64,000 bases of DNA. Origin: Caulobacteraceae bacterium (GTDB taxonomy: Bacteria; Pseudomonadota; Alphaproteobacteria; Caulobacterales; Caulobacteraceae). Below, one piece after another: positions 53,998 through 61,465 of this stretch. Below the pieces are notes generated by a model that saw only the letters and a list, made by a program, of their open reading frames with translations, did no database searches and was not told the origin of the DNA. Made by a program: the position numbers and the translations under genes. The DNA lies in NCBI GenBank assembly GCA_019748055.1, contig JAIEQC010000019.1, forward strand, positions 1 through 64,000, written 5' to 3'. Numbering within the stretch: the first letter of the stretch is position 1; the number at the start of each line of letters is the position of its first letter.

Positions 53998-55395
53998 TCA
54001 CCGGTGCAGGCTGAGGTGGTTGATCAGGTCAGTGCGGGTGATCAGGCCCACGAACCGCTCCCCGTCCAGCACGATGGCGACGCGGTCGCGGTCGAACAGA
54101 GGGATCAGGGCGTCCAGCGGCTCGTTGACCTGCACTGTGTCGAGGTCGCGCGTCATGGCGGAGGAGACGGGTTTGGCGAACCGCTCCTTTCGGGTGATCT
54201 CGTCAGTGTCGAGGACGTGGACGATGTCGCTCTCGTCCAGGATGCCGACCAGACGGCCGTCCTGCAGGACCGGCAGTTGCGAAACGTCCGAACCGCGCAT
54301 TCGCTTGAAGGCGGTGTCGAGCGTGTCGTCCGGACCGACGACGACCACCCCGCCCTCTTCGGGCCGACGGGTGATCAGGTCCGACAGGTCTCCGTGCAAT
54401 GGACGCTCGGTCAGGCCCTGATCGGCCAGCCAGGCGTCGTTGTAGACCTTGGACAGATACTTGGCTCCCGTGTCGCAGACGAAGGTGACGCAGGTCTTGG
54501 GCTCGGACTGCTCGCGGCACCAGCGCAGAGCGGCGGCGATCAGGGTGCCGGACGACGAGCCGGCCAGGATGCCTTCCTTCAGCAGCAGCTCGCGCGCCAC
54601 GCCGATCGCCTCGGCGTCGGGGATGGAATAGGCCTTGTCGATCAGGGTGATGTCGGCGGTGTCCGGCACGAAGTTCTGGCCAATGCCTTCGACGGTATAG
54701 CTGCCCTCCGGCCCGGGCACGCCGTCGTTGACGATCCCGGCCAAGGTCGAACCGACGGGGTCGGCCAGGATGATCTCGGCCCCCGACCCCTTCGACTTCA
54801 GAAACCGACCGATGCCCGTAACGGTCCCGCCCGAGCCTATCCCGGCGACGAAGGCGTCGACCTGACCGCCCGTCTGGGCCCAGATCTCGGGCCCCGTGGT
54901 CTCGAAGTGGGCGGCGGAATTGGCGTCGTTGGCGAACTGGTTGACGTAGAAGCCGCCCGGAATCTGCTGGGCCAGCCGCTCGGCCATGTCGGTGTAGTAT
55001 TCCGGGTGCCCATGCGGGACGTCTGAGCGGGTCAGTCGAACGTCGGCGCCCATGGCGCGCAGGTGCTGGATCTTCTCCTTCGACATCTTGTCGGGGATGA
55101 CCAGCAGGACCTTGTAGCCCTTGGCCTGACCGACCAAGGCCAGGGCCAGGCCGGTGTTGCCGGCGGTCGCCTCCACGATCGTGCCGCCGGGCTTCAGGAA
55201 GCCCTCGCGCTCGGCCGCGGCGATCATCGACAGGGCGATGCGGTCCTTGATCGACCCACCGGGGTTCTGGGACTCCAGCTTAAGGAACAGACGGCACGGT
55301 CCGGTGTCCAGCCGCGTCGCCTCGACCATGGGCGTGTTCCCGATGAGGTCGAGGAGCGAGCCTGACGGCGCGCTGACGGTCGGGGCGGTGGACAT
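53998..55395 (-). CDS. Cystathionine beta-synthase
   Basis: A 465-residue PLP enzyme that condenses serine and homocysteine. PLP Lys50 is in NPGGSIKDRIA; the substrate loop is TAGNTGLALAL, and the phosphate-binding loop is GIGSGGTVTG. A C-terminal pair of CBS domains (about 340-465) distinguishes it from cysteine synthase. Those domains may bind adenosyl ligands. It has no heme N-terminus. With the gamma-lyase/synthase gene downstream it forms a reverse transsulfuration route, though three hydrolase genes intervene. Confidence 0.9.
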   Translation of the reverse strand: MSTAPTVSAPSGSLLDLIGNTPMVEATRLDTGPCRLFLKLESQNPGGSIKDRIALSMIAAAEREGFLKPGGTIVEATAGNTGLALALVGQAKGYKVLLVIPDKMSKEKIQHLRAMGADVRLTRSDVPHGHPEYYTDMAERLAQQIPGGFYVNQFANDANSAAHFETTGPEIWAQTGGQVDAFVAGIGSGGTVTGIGRFLKSKGSGAEIILADPVGSTLAGIVNDGVPGPEGSYTVEGIGQNFVPDTADITLIDKAYSIPDAEAIGVARELLLKEGILAGSSSGTLIAAALRWCREQSEPKTCVTFVCDTGAKYLSKVYNDAWLADQGLTERPLHGDLSDLITRRPEEGGVVVVGPDDTLDTAFKRMRGSDVSQLPVLQDGRLVGILDESDIVHVLDTDEITRKERFAKPVSSAMTRDLDTVQVNEPLDALIPLFDRDRVAIVLDGERFVGLITRTDLINHLSLHR

Positions 55396-55448
55396 GGGCG
55401 ACTCCGTGGGACGAACGCTCGGGAAGCTGGGCGCGCGCCGTCGCGGGG

Positions 55449-55799
55449 TCAAGCGTCGGGGAAGGCGCGGCTCCAGTAGATGGCCATGCAGGCGTCGAGG
55501 TGGTTTTCGACGGCCGACGCCAGGTCGCCGGCGCCGTCGAGCCAGGCCTTCAGGGCGTCGCCGCTCGCCTGGACGGAGACGCCCTCGCGGCGGGCGGCGG
55601 CCAGGCGATCCTGGTCCGCAGTGCGCAGCAGGGCGGCGGCGGCCTCGGCGGTGCCGCGGTTGTCAGGCGTCGGATCTCGCTCGGCGGTCCCGGCCGTCAT
55701 GGCGAAGACGTTGGTGAACAGACCGGTGCAGGTGACGGTCTGGTCGTGGCTGACGGGGTCCTGGATCAGCGCCAGGGACAGTGCGGCGGCGATCAGCAT
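55449..55799 (-). CDS. Small exported protein, tandem paralogue B
   Basis: A 116-residue protein with a short signal (MLIAAALSLALIQ). It carries VTCTGLFTNVFAMT, ERDPTPDNRGT and DQDRLAAARREGVSVQASGDALKAWLDG, each matching the gene just upstream. Two Cys (about residues 24 and 104) could form a disulfide. Its ATG overlaps the stop of the upstream copy by one base (TGATG). Function unknown. Confidence 0.78.
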   Translation of the reverse strand: MLIAAALSLALIQDPVSHDQTVTCTGLFTNVFAMTAGTAERDPTPDNRGTAEAAAALLRTADQDRLAAARREGVSVQASGDALKAWLDGAGDLASAVENHLDACMAIYWSRAFPDA

Positions 55800-56149
55800 C
55801 AGACGGCGCTCGCGTAGCGGTCGAAGCAGGGCTGGAACTCGGCGCCCAGCACGGCCTCGGAGTTGGGGATGTTGGCCTCCAGCCAGGCGTTCAGCGCCTG
55901 CCCGCTCTGATCGGTGGTCAGGCCCTCGCGGCGCGCGGCGGCGAGGCGGTCATCGTCGGCGGCCTTCATCAGCTTGGCGGCGGTCTCGTTCAGTTGCTGG
56001 TTGTCGGGCGTCGGATCCGACTCGGCGGCGGCGGAGGTCACGATGTTCACGAACAGGAAGACGCCGGTGCAGGTCACTGCCTGCTGATGCGTGGCCGGAT
56101 CCTGGCCGCCCAGAAGGGCGGCAGAGAGGGCGAAGGCGGTCAGGGACAT
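55799..56149 (-). CDS. Small exported protein, tandem paralogue A
   Basis: A 116-residue protein of the same length as its neighbour. A signal peptide (MSLTAFALSAALLGG) is followed by VTCTGVFLFVNIVT, ESDPTPDNQQLN and DDDRLAAARREGLTTDQSGQALNAWLEA, which align throughout with the downstream copy. The two Cys are conserved. It diverges from rnr by about 100 bases. No family recognised. Confidence 0.78.
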   Translation of the reverse strand: MSLTAFALSAALLGGQDPATHQQAVTCTGVFLFVNIVTSAAAESDPTPDNQQLNETAAKLMKAADDDRLAAARREGLTTDQSGQALNAWLEANIPNSEAVLGAEFQPCFDRYASAV

Positions 56150-56248
56150 GAGAGGCTCCGTTCAGATGCCGGCACCCTGCCCCCGCCCGCTTCACGCCAC
56201 AATCCGATCAAACCTGACGAAGCGCGGCGAAGCGCGTTATGTCGAGGC

Positions 56249-58564
56249 ATGAGCAAGCCCCCGAAACGCCCCGCCGCCGGACTGCTGGACAAGGAGACGC
56301 TGCTGGCCTTCCTGCGCGAGGCGGGATCGGCCGAGAAGACCGACATCGCCAAGCACTTCGGGCTGAAGGGCGGCGAACGGCGGGCCCTGCGCGAGATGAT
56401 CCGCGAACTGGAGGCCGAAGGGGCCCTGGGCAAGCGGGGGCGCAAGGGGTTCTCGCCGGCCGGCGACCTGCCGCCCGTCGGCGTGGCCGACGTGGTCGAG
56501 CGGGACGTGGACGGCGACTTCTACGTGCGGCTGGTGGAGGCGTCCGACGATGCGCCGCGCGCGGTCCTGATGCCCGACCGTAGCGGCAAGACCGGGCCGG
56601 CGCCCGGCATGGGCGACCGGTTGCTGGTCCGGTTCGCCAAGGGGACGGACGGCTGGGAGGCGCGGCTGATCAAGCGGCTGGACTCCGGCGCCAACAAGGT
56701 GCTGGGCGTGGTCCGCAAGTCGAACCGCGAGGTGCGGGTCGAACCGGTGGACCGCAGGTCCAAGGACGTGCTGGTCATCCCGCCGCTGCTGGCCGAAGGG
56801 CTGAAGGACGGCGATCTGGTCGTGGCCGCCATCGAGAAGGGCGAGCATCGGTATGGCCCCAAGCGGGGCAAGGTGTTGGAGACCATCGGGCGAGAGGACG
56901 ATCCGCGCGCCGCGTCGCTGATCGCCATCGCCGCGCACAACGTGCCCATGGGCTTTTCCGAAGCCGTCGAGCGCGAGGCGGAAGATCAGGAACTGCCCAG
57001 CCTGAAGGGCCGCGAGGACCTGCGAGAGCTGCCCCTGATCACCATCGATCCGGTGGACGCGCGGGATCACGACGACGCCGTCTATGCCCACCGCGACGAG
57101 GATCCAAAGAACCCCAACGGCTGGGTCGTCTGGGTCGCCATCGCCGACGTCGCCGCCTATGTCCGGCCGGGCTCGGCGCTGGACCGCGAGGCGCGGGACA
57201 AGGGCAATTCGACCTATTTCCCCGATCGTGTCGAACCGATGCTGCCGGAGGTGCTGTCGAACGGCCTGTGCAGCCTGAAGGCCGGAGAAAACCGCGCCTG
57301 CATGGCCGTGCGGATGGTCTTCGACGAGACCGGCCGGAAGACGGGCCACAGATTCGTCCGTGGACTGATGAGGTCGCACGCCAAGCTGTCATACGAGCAG
57401 GCGCAGGCGGCGATCGACGGGCAGCCGGACGACGTGACCGGGCCGATCATGGAGGCGATCCTGTATCCCCTCTGGAACGCCTATCGCTGCATGCTGAAGG
57501 GCCGGCTGAAGCGCAGCCCGCTGCAGATCGAAAGCTCGGAGCGGCGCATCCGCATGGCGCCGGACGGCGGCATCGCCTCCATCGAGGCGCGGGTGTCGCT
57601 GGAGGCGCATCGGCTGATCGAGGAGATGATGGTGCAGGCCAACGTCTGCGCCGCGGAGACGCTGGAGCAGAAGAAGACGCCGCTGATCTATCGGGTCCAC
57701 GACGCGCCCAGCCAGGAGAAGCTGTTCAACCTGGCCGACTTCCTCCAGACCCTGGGCATTCCCTGGACCAAGGGCGAACCCGCGACGACGAAGCGGTTCA
57801 ACAAGCTGCTGGACCAGACGCGCGACGGGCCGCACGCCGAAGTGGTCAATGAGGTCGTCCTGCGCACCCAGATGCAGGCGGTCTACAGCCCCGAGAACGT
57901 GGGCCACTTCGGGCTGAACCTCGACCGCTACGCCCACTTCACCTCGCCGATCCGGCGCTATTCCGACCTGATCGTGCATCGCGGGCTGATCCGCGCGCTG
58001 GGCTTCGGCAAGGACGGGCTGACGGACCGGGAGATCGCCGAACTTGCGTCCATCGCCGAGCAGGTGACGACGACCGAGCGCCGGTCGATGGCGGCCGAGC
58101 GAGACGCCATGGACCGCTACGTCGCCGCCTTCCTGCAGGACCGCGTCGGGGCGACGTTCCGGGGACGGATCACCGGTGTGACGCGCTTCGGCCTGTTCGT
58201 GCGGCTGGAGGAGACGGGGGCCGACGGCCTGGTGCCCGTGTCCTCTCTGGGCGGCGAGTATTTCACCCATGACGACCGGACGCATGCCCTGGTCGGCGGG
58301 CGCACCGGGGTGCGATGGACGCTGGGCCGCGCGGTGGAGGTGAAGCTGGTCGAGGCGACGCCGGTGACCGGCGGTCTGCTGTTCGAAATGCTGTCGGACC
58401 CGGCCCCGCGCGACCCGAACGCGCCGGCGCCGCGCCTCGGCATGCGCGGCCGCGGCGGCGACGGCCCGCCCACGCGCGGCAAGGGTCGCCCCGGCGGACC
58501 GAAACCGCGCGGCGGCAAGCCGTCCGGCGGGCTGAAGGGGGTGCGCAAGGGCAAGCGGCGCTGA
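56249..58564 (+). CDS. rnr: Ribonuclease R
   Basis: A 771-residue 3'-5' exoribonuclease that degrades structured RNA. In order: an N-terminal winged-helix-like region (about 10-70), cold-shock-type OB folds, the RNB catalytic domain with ITIDPVDARDHDDAVYA and the HFTSPIRRYSDLIVHR motif, an S1 domain (RGRITGVTRFGLFVRLEETGADGLV), and a basic Gly/Pro/Lys/Arg-rich tail of 60 residues. RNase II would be shorter and lack the N-terminal helix-turn-helix and basic tail. The ATG lies just before KPPKRPAAG. Confidence 0.96.
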   Translation: MSKPPKRPAAGLLDKETLLAFLREAGSAEKTDIAKHFGLKGGERRALREMIRELEAEGALGKRGRKGFSPAGDLPPVGVADVVERDVDGDFYVRLVEASDDAPRAVLMPDRSGKTGPAPGMGDRLLVRFAKGTDGWEARLIKRLDSGANKVLGVVRKSNREVRVEPVDRRSKDVLVIPPLLAEGLKDGDLVVAAIEKGEHRYGPKRGKVLETIGREDDPRAASLIAIAAHNVPMGFSEAVEREAEDQELPSLKGREDLRELPLITIDPVDARDHDDAVYAHRDEDPKNPNGWVVWVAIADVAAYVRPGSALDREARDKGNSTYFPDRVEPMLPEVLSNGLCSLKAGENRACMAVRMVFDETGRKTGHRFVRGLMRSHAKLSYEQAQAAIDGQPDDVTGPIMEAILYPLWNAYRCMLKGRLKRSPLQIESSERRIRMAPDGGIASIEARVSLEAHRLIEEMMVQANVCAAETLEQKKTPLIYRVHDAPSQEKLFNLADFLQTLGIPWTKGEPATTKRFNKLLDQTRDGPHAEVVNEVVLRTQMQAVYSPENVGHFGLNLDRYAHFTSPIRRYSDLIVHRGLIRALGFGKDGLTDREIAELASIAEQVTTTERRSMAAERDAMDRYVAAFLQDRVGATFRGRITGVTRFGLFVRLEETGADGLVPVSSLGGEYFTHDDRTHALVGGRTGVRWTLGRAVEVKLVEATPVTGGLLFEMLSDPAPRDPNAPAPRLGMRGRGGDGPPTRGKGRPGGPKPRGGKPSGGLKGVRKGKRR

Positions 58565-58571
58565 CGCGTCC

Positions 58572-58961
58572 TCAGACCACGGTCCAGATGAGGACGGCCC
58601 CGATCAGCACCGACGTCGGGGCGACCACCCGCACGCCCCCGACGGGAATGCGCGCGGCCCACCACCGCGAATAGGCGGAATGCCAGCGGCGCGGCAGGAG
58701 CATCAGCACGACGGCCGAGATGATCAGGAAGGCGCCGATCAGCCACAGCGCCTGCGGAACCCGCGAGGCGCCGGAGGCGGTCATCAGGGCGACGCCGGCC
58801 AGGATGCGGATAGCCATCTCGCCGAAATGCACGCGCGCCGTTCCGCCCATCGCAGCGAGCGCCGCCAGCGCCCGGCGCGGCGCGACGGCCATGAAGACGC
58901 CGAGCCCGATCATCCAGAGGCCCAGAACAACCGCCATCCACTGCGCCACGACTGAGATCAT
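58572..58961 (-). CDS. Small four-helix membrane protein, unknown function
   Basis: A 129-residue protein with four hydrophobic helices (about residues 6-26, 46-62, 67-90 and 108-128). The loop APRRALAALAAMGGTARVHFGEMAIRILAG is the main polar part. A GGGAG site precedes ATG 58959-58961. It is tightly convergent with rnr and followed upstream by the TetR gene on the same strand. No family recognised. Confidence 0.75.
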   Translation of the reverse strand: MISVVAQWMAVVLGLWMIGLGVFMAVAPRRALAALAAMGGTARVHFGEMAIRILAGVALMTASGASRVPQALWLIGAFLIISAVVLMLLPRRWHSAYSRWWAARIPVGGVRVVAPTSVLIGAVLIWTVV

Positions 58962-59010
58962 GGGACGCTCCCGAGGCCGCGACGCCGCGGCGGCTCCGGT
59001 CTAGCAGGGA

Positions 59011-59532
59011 TCAGCCTTTCACGCCCACCAGATGACGCGCCAACTCGAGCGACGCACAGGGCGTCTCGCCGGCAAGCCATGACTTCAGCGTGGCCAGCGT
59101 CGAGGCGGCAAGGCCGGTTGCGACGAGGGCCGTCGGCGCAGGTCCCGCATCGCGGGCCAGCCTGTCTTCGATCATTGAGGCCAGCTTGCGCTGCAGCCTG
59201 GTGGCCAGCGGCGGTTCGAACAGCTGGCGGGCGGCAGCGCGTTGCTCCCAGACGTGCGCGAGAATGCCCTGCACCGCGACGACGCCGCCCCTTCCGGCAG
59301 CGGCGTCCGCCAACGGCGTGAAGATGGGGTCGATTATGGCCACCAGAACGTCGTCCTTGCTGCGGAAATGCTCGTAGAAGGTCGAGCGGCCGACGCCCGC
59401 CGCCTCGATCAGTTCGGCCGTGCGGATGTCGCCGTAGCGGCGCGTGAAGATCAGGCGCGTCATGGCGCCCGTCACCGCCTGGCGCGTGCGCGCCTTACGG
59501 CGATCCGGATCCTCGACGGTGATCTGCGTCAT
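59011..59532 (-). CDS. TetR-family transcriptional regulator
   Basis: A 173-residue regulator with the TetR helix-turn-helix at residues about 10-60 (RQAVTGAMTRLIFTRRYGDIRTAELIEAAGVGRSTFYEHFRSKDDVL). The C-terminal ligand domain is short and Ala/Leu-rich. It is divergent from a membrane-protein/VOC gene pair 150 bases away, which is the likely target under the common TetR arrangement. It is also upstream of the small four-helix membrane protein on its own strand. Confidence 0.9.
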   Translation of the reverse strand: MTQITVEDPDRRKARTRQAVTGAMTRLIFTRRYGDIRTAELIEAAGVGRSTFYEHFRSKDDVLVAIIDPIFTPLADAAAGRGGVVAVQGILAHVWEQRAAARQLFEPPLATRLQRKLASMIEDRLARDAGPAPTALVATGLAASTLATLKSWLAGETPCASLELARHLVGVKG

Positions 59533-59684
59533 GCCGCCAGCCTAGCGGAACCGGCGCCGGAGCGTGAGCGGGGCGAAACCGGACATTGCGCCCCCAAAGT
59601 CCGGAAGCGGACGACGAGTCGCCCGCGTCCGTCGAAGCCCGCTCGCCGTTCGGGCAGCTTTGCGGGACAGACGCGGGGAGCCCG

Positions 59685-60338
59685 ATGAACCACACCGAGC
59701 AACGGATCGATACGCGCCCGGCCGGGGTCGCCATGGCGGCATCCGCCGCGACCGCGCTTTTTCTGATGATGCACCATCCGACCTCGCTGAATGGTCCGGA
59801 CGACGGCCTGCTGGCGACCGACATGGCCAATGATCTGGTCCATGGCGGCATGATCGTCTGCCTGATCGGCCTCGGCGTCGGGGTGGACGCCCTAAGCCGC
59901 CGACTGGGTCCGGACCGGCCGTCCGTGGCGGCGGGACGGTGGGTCTGGAACCTGGGCGCTGCGGGACTGATCGGCGCGGCCCTCATAAATGGTTTCGCGC
60001 TCGCCCGGGTGATCGCCGACGCTCGCCCGTCCGAGGAGCGACAGGCCGTGCTGGCTGGGCTCTGGACCCTCAATCAGGTGCTGGGCGCCTTCGGTCTGGT
60101 GACGGTGGCGCTGAGCGCCGGGCTGCTGGCCGTGCCGATGTTCCGAACCGGCGGCCCGCTGCGGATCGCCGGCATGGTGGGGGGGCTGATGGCCGCCGCG
60201 GCGCCCGTCTGGCTGCTGGTCAGCGGCGGCGACCTTGACCTTCATGCCGCGGTGATCTCGATGGGCCTGTTCTCGACGTGGGCCGCGCTGGTCGCGGTGG
60301 CGCTGATCCGAGCCCCCGGCCTAAAGGAAACGCCATGA
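59685..60338 (+). CDS. Hypothetical membrane protein with seven or so helices
   Basis: A 217-residue polytopic protein. Hydrophobic stretches lie near residues 14-32, 45-66, 82-105, 124-150, 158-175 and 186-208. A His-His pair in MMHHPTSLNG and the conserved HGGMIVCLIGLG are notable polar features. GGGGAG lies well before the ATG. Its stop overlaps the VOC gene start (ATGA). It is divergent from TetR, so probably its regulatory target. No family recognised. Confidence 0.75.
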   Translation: MNHTEQRIDTRPAGVAMAASAATALFLMMHHPTSLNGPDDGLLATDMANDLVHGGMIVCLIGLGVGVDALSRRLGPDRPSVAAGRWVWNLGAAGLIGAALINGFALARVIADARPSEERQAVLAGLWTLNQVLGAFGLVTVALSAGLLAVPMFRTGGPLRIAGMVGGLMAAAAPVWLLVSGGDLDLHAAVISMGLFSTWAALVAVALIRAPGLKETP

Positions 60339-60691
60339 CCGACGCCCACCGCATCGTCGCCATCGTGCCCGCGCTCGACATGGAGGCCAGCACGGCCTTT
60401 TACGCCCGGCTGGGGCTGGGACTGGTCAGCGACTGGGGCAACTACCGCATCCTGTCGGACGGACGCGGCTGGCATCTGCACCTGACGCGGACGCCGGATT
60501 GGCCGGCGCGGCCCGAGGACAATCCGCTGGGCCTCTACCTCTACGTCGACGATGTGGACGCCGCCGCCTCGCGGCTGGGCGACCTCCTGCTCGCGCCGCA
60601 CCGGCCCGAAATGAAGCCGTGGGGCTGCTACGAGTTCGCGGTCAGCGATCCGGCAGGAACGCTGGTGAGGGTGGGCAGAATCGTCGGTTGA
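60335..60691 (+). CDS. VOC family protein (glyoxalase/bleomycin-resistance fold)
   Basis: A 118-residue single VOC domain. The first beta-alpha-beta unit is IVAIVPALDMEASTAFYARLGLGLVSDW, and the second ends in GCYEFAVSDPAGTLVRVGRIV. The conserved Glu in YEFAV and His in WHLHLTR could be metal ligands, so enzymatic or ligand-sequestering function is possible. It is similar to bleomycin-binding-type proteins. Translation is coupled to the upstream membrane-protein gene. Confidence 0.85.
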   Translation: MTDAHRIVAIVPALDMEASTAFYARLGLGLVSDWGNYRILSDGRGWHLHLTRTPDWPARPEDNPLGLYLYVDDVDAAASRLGDLLLAPHRPEMKPWGCYEFAVSDPAGTLVRVGRIVG

Positions 60692-60729
60692 GGTTTCTCC
60701 GGACCGGCGGAGGCTCTAGGAAAACGGCC

Positions 60730-61434
60730 ATGTCCTCCCCCCCCCAACCCTTCGACGCCGATCAGGATCTGAACGATGCCCCGCGCTCGGGCGAGCGGAT
60801 GCGACCGCGGGACGCCGCGACCCTGATCCTGACGCGCGGCGCGGGCGACCGGCTGGAGGTGCTGATGGGTCGGCGCGCGGCGGGCCATGTTTTCATGGCC
60901 GGGAAATGGGTGTTCCCCGGCGGGCGGGTGGACCGGGCGGACGGCCGGGCGGCGTCGGCGACCGACCCGGCGGGCGAGACGCGGGCGCGGCTGGAGGCGG
61001 AGGTCGGGCCGTATCGGGCGCGGGCGCTGATGCTGGCGGCGGTGCGCGAGACGTTCGAGGAGACGGGGCTGAGGCTGGCAAGCGCGGCGCCGGTCCAGTC
61101 GGTGGCGGGCCCGTGGCGTGAGTTCCGGGCCGGCGGAGCGCTGCCCGACCTGGCGGCCATGACCTATGTCGCGCGGGCGATCACGCCGCCCGGGCGCAGC
61201 CGGCGGTTCGACGCGCGGTTCTTCCGCGCCGACGCCTCGGCCCTGATGGACGACGACCCGCGACCGATGGCGGATGAGCTGGAGGACGTGGCTTGGCTGA
61301 GGGCCGACGACGCCCTGTCGCGCGATCTGGCGGCGATCACGCGGTTCGTGCTGAACGCCGCGCTGGACGACCGGTCCGAAGGCCTGCCGTTCATAAGGCA
61401 GGTGCATGGGCGCCATAGGATCGAACGTCTTTGA
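60730..61434 (+). CDS. Nudix hydrolase with divergent box
   Basis: A 234-residue Nudix-fold protein. It has RDAATLILTRG, VLMGRRAAGHVFMAGKWVFPGGRVD, and an active helix AVRETFEETGLRLA about 50 residues later. The insertion between the glycine loop and the helix breaks the compact 23-residue Nudix box, as in NUDT8/7-like CoA or diphosphoinositol members. GGAGG lies 20 bases before the ATG and AGGA nearer. It is followed 31 bases later by the dioxygenase-sulfotransferase fusion gene. Confidence 0.83.
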   Translation: MSSPPQPFDADQDLNDAPRSGERMRPRDAATLILTRGAGDRLEVLMGRRAAGHVFMAGKWVFPGGRVDRADGRAASATDPAGETRARLEAEVGPYRARALMLAAVRETFEETGLRLASAAPVQSVAGPWREFRAGGALPDLAAMTYVARAITPPGRSRRFDARFFRADASALMDDDPRPMADELEDVAWLRADDALSRDLAAITRFVLNAALDDRSEGLPFIRQVHGRHRIERL

Positions 61435-61465
61435 CCCTGCCCCGCCCGGCCGGTATCCGTTCGGG

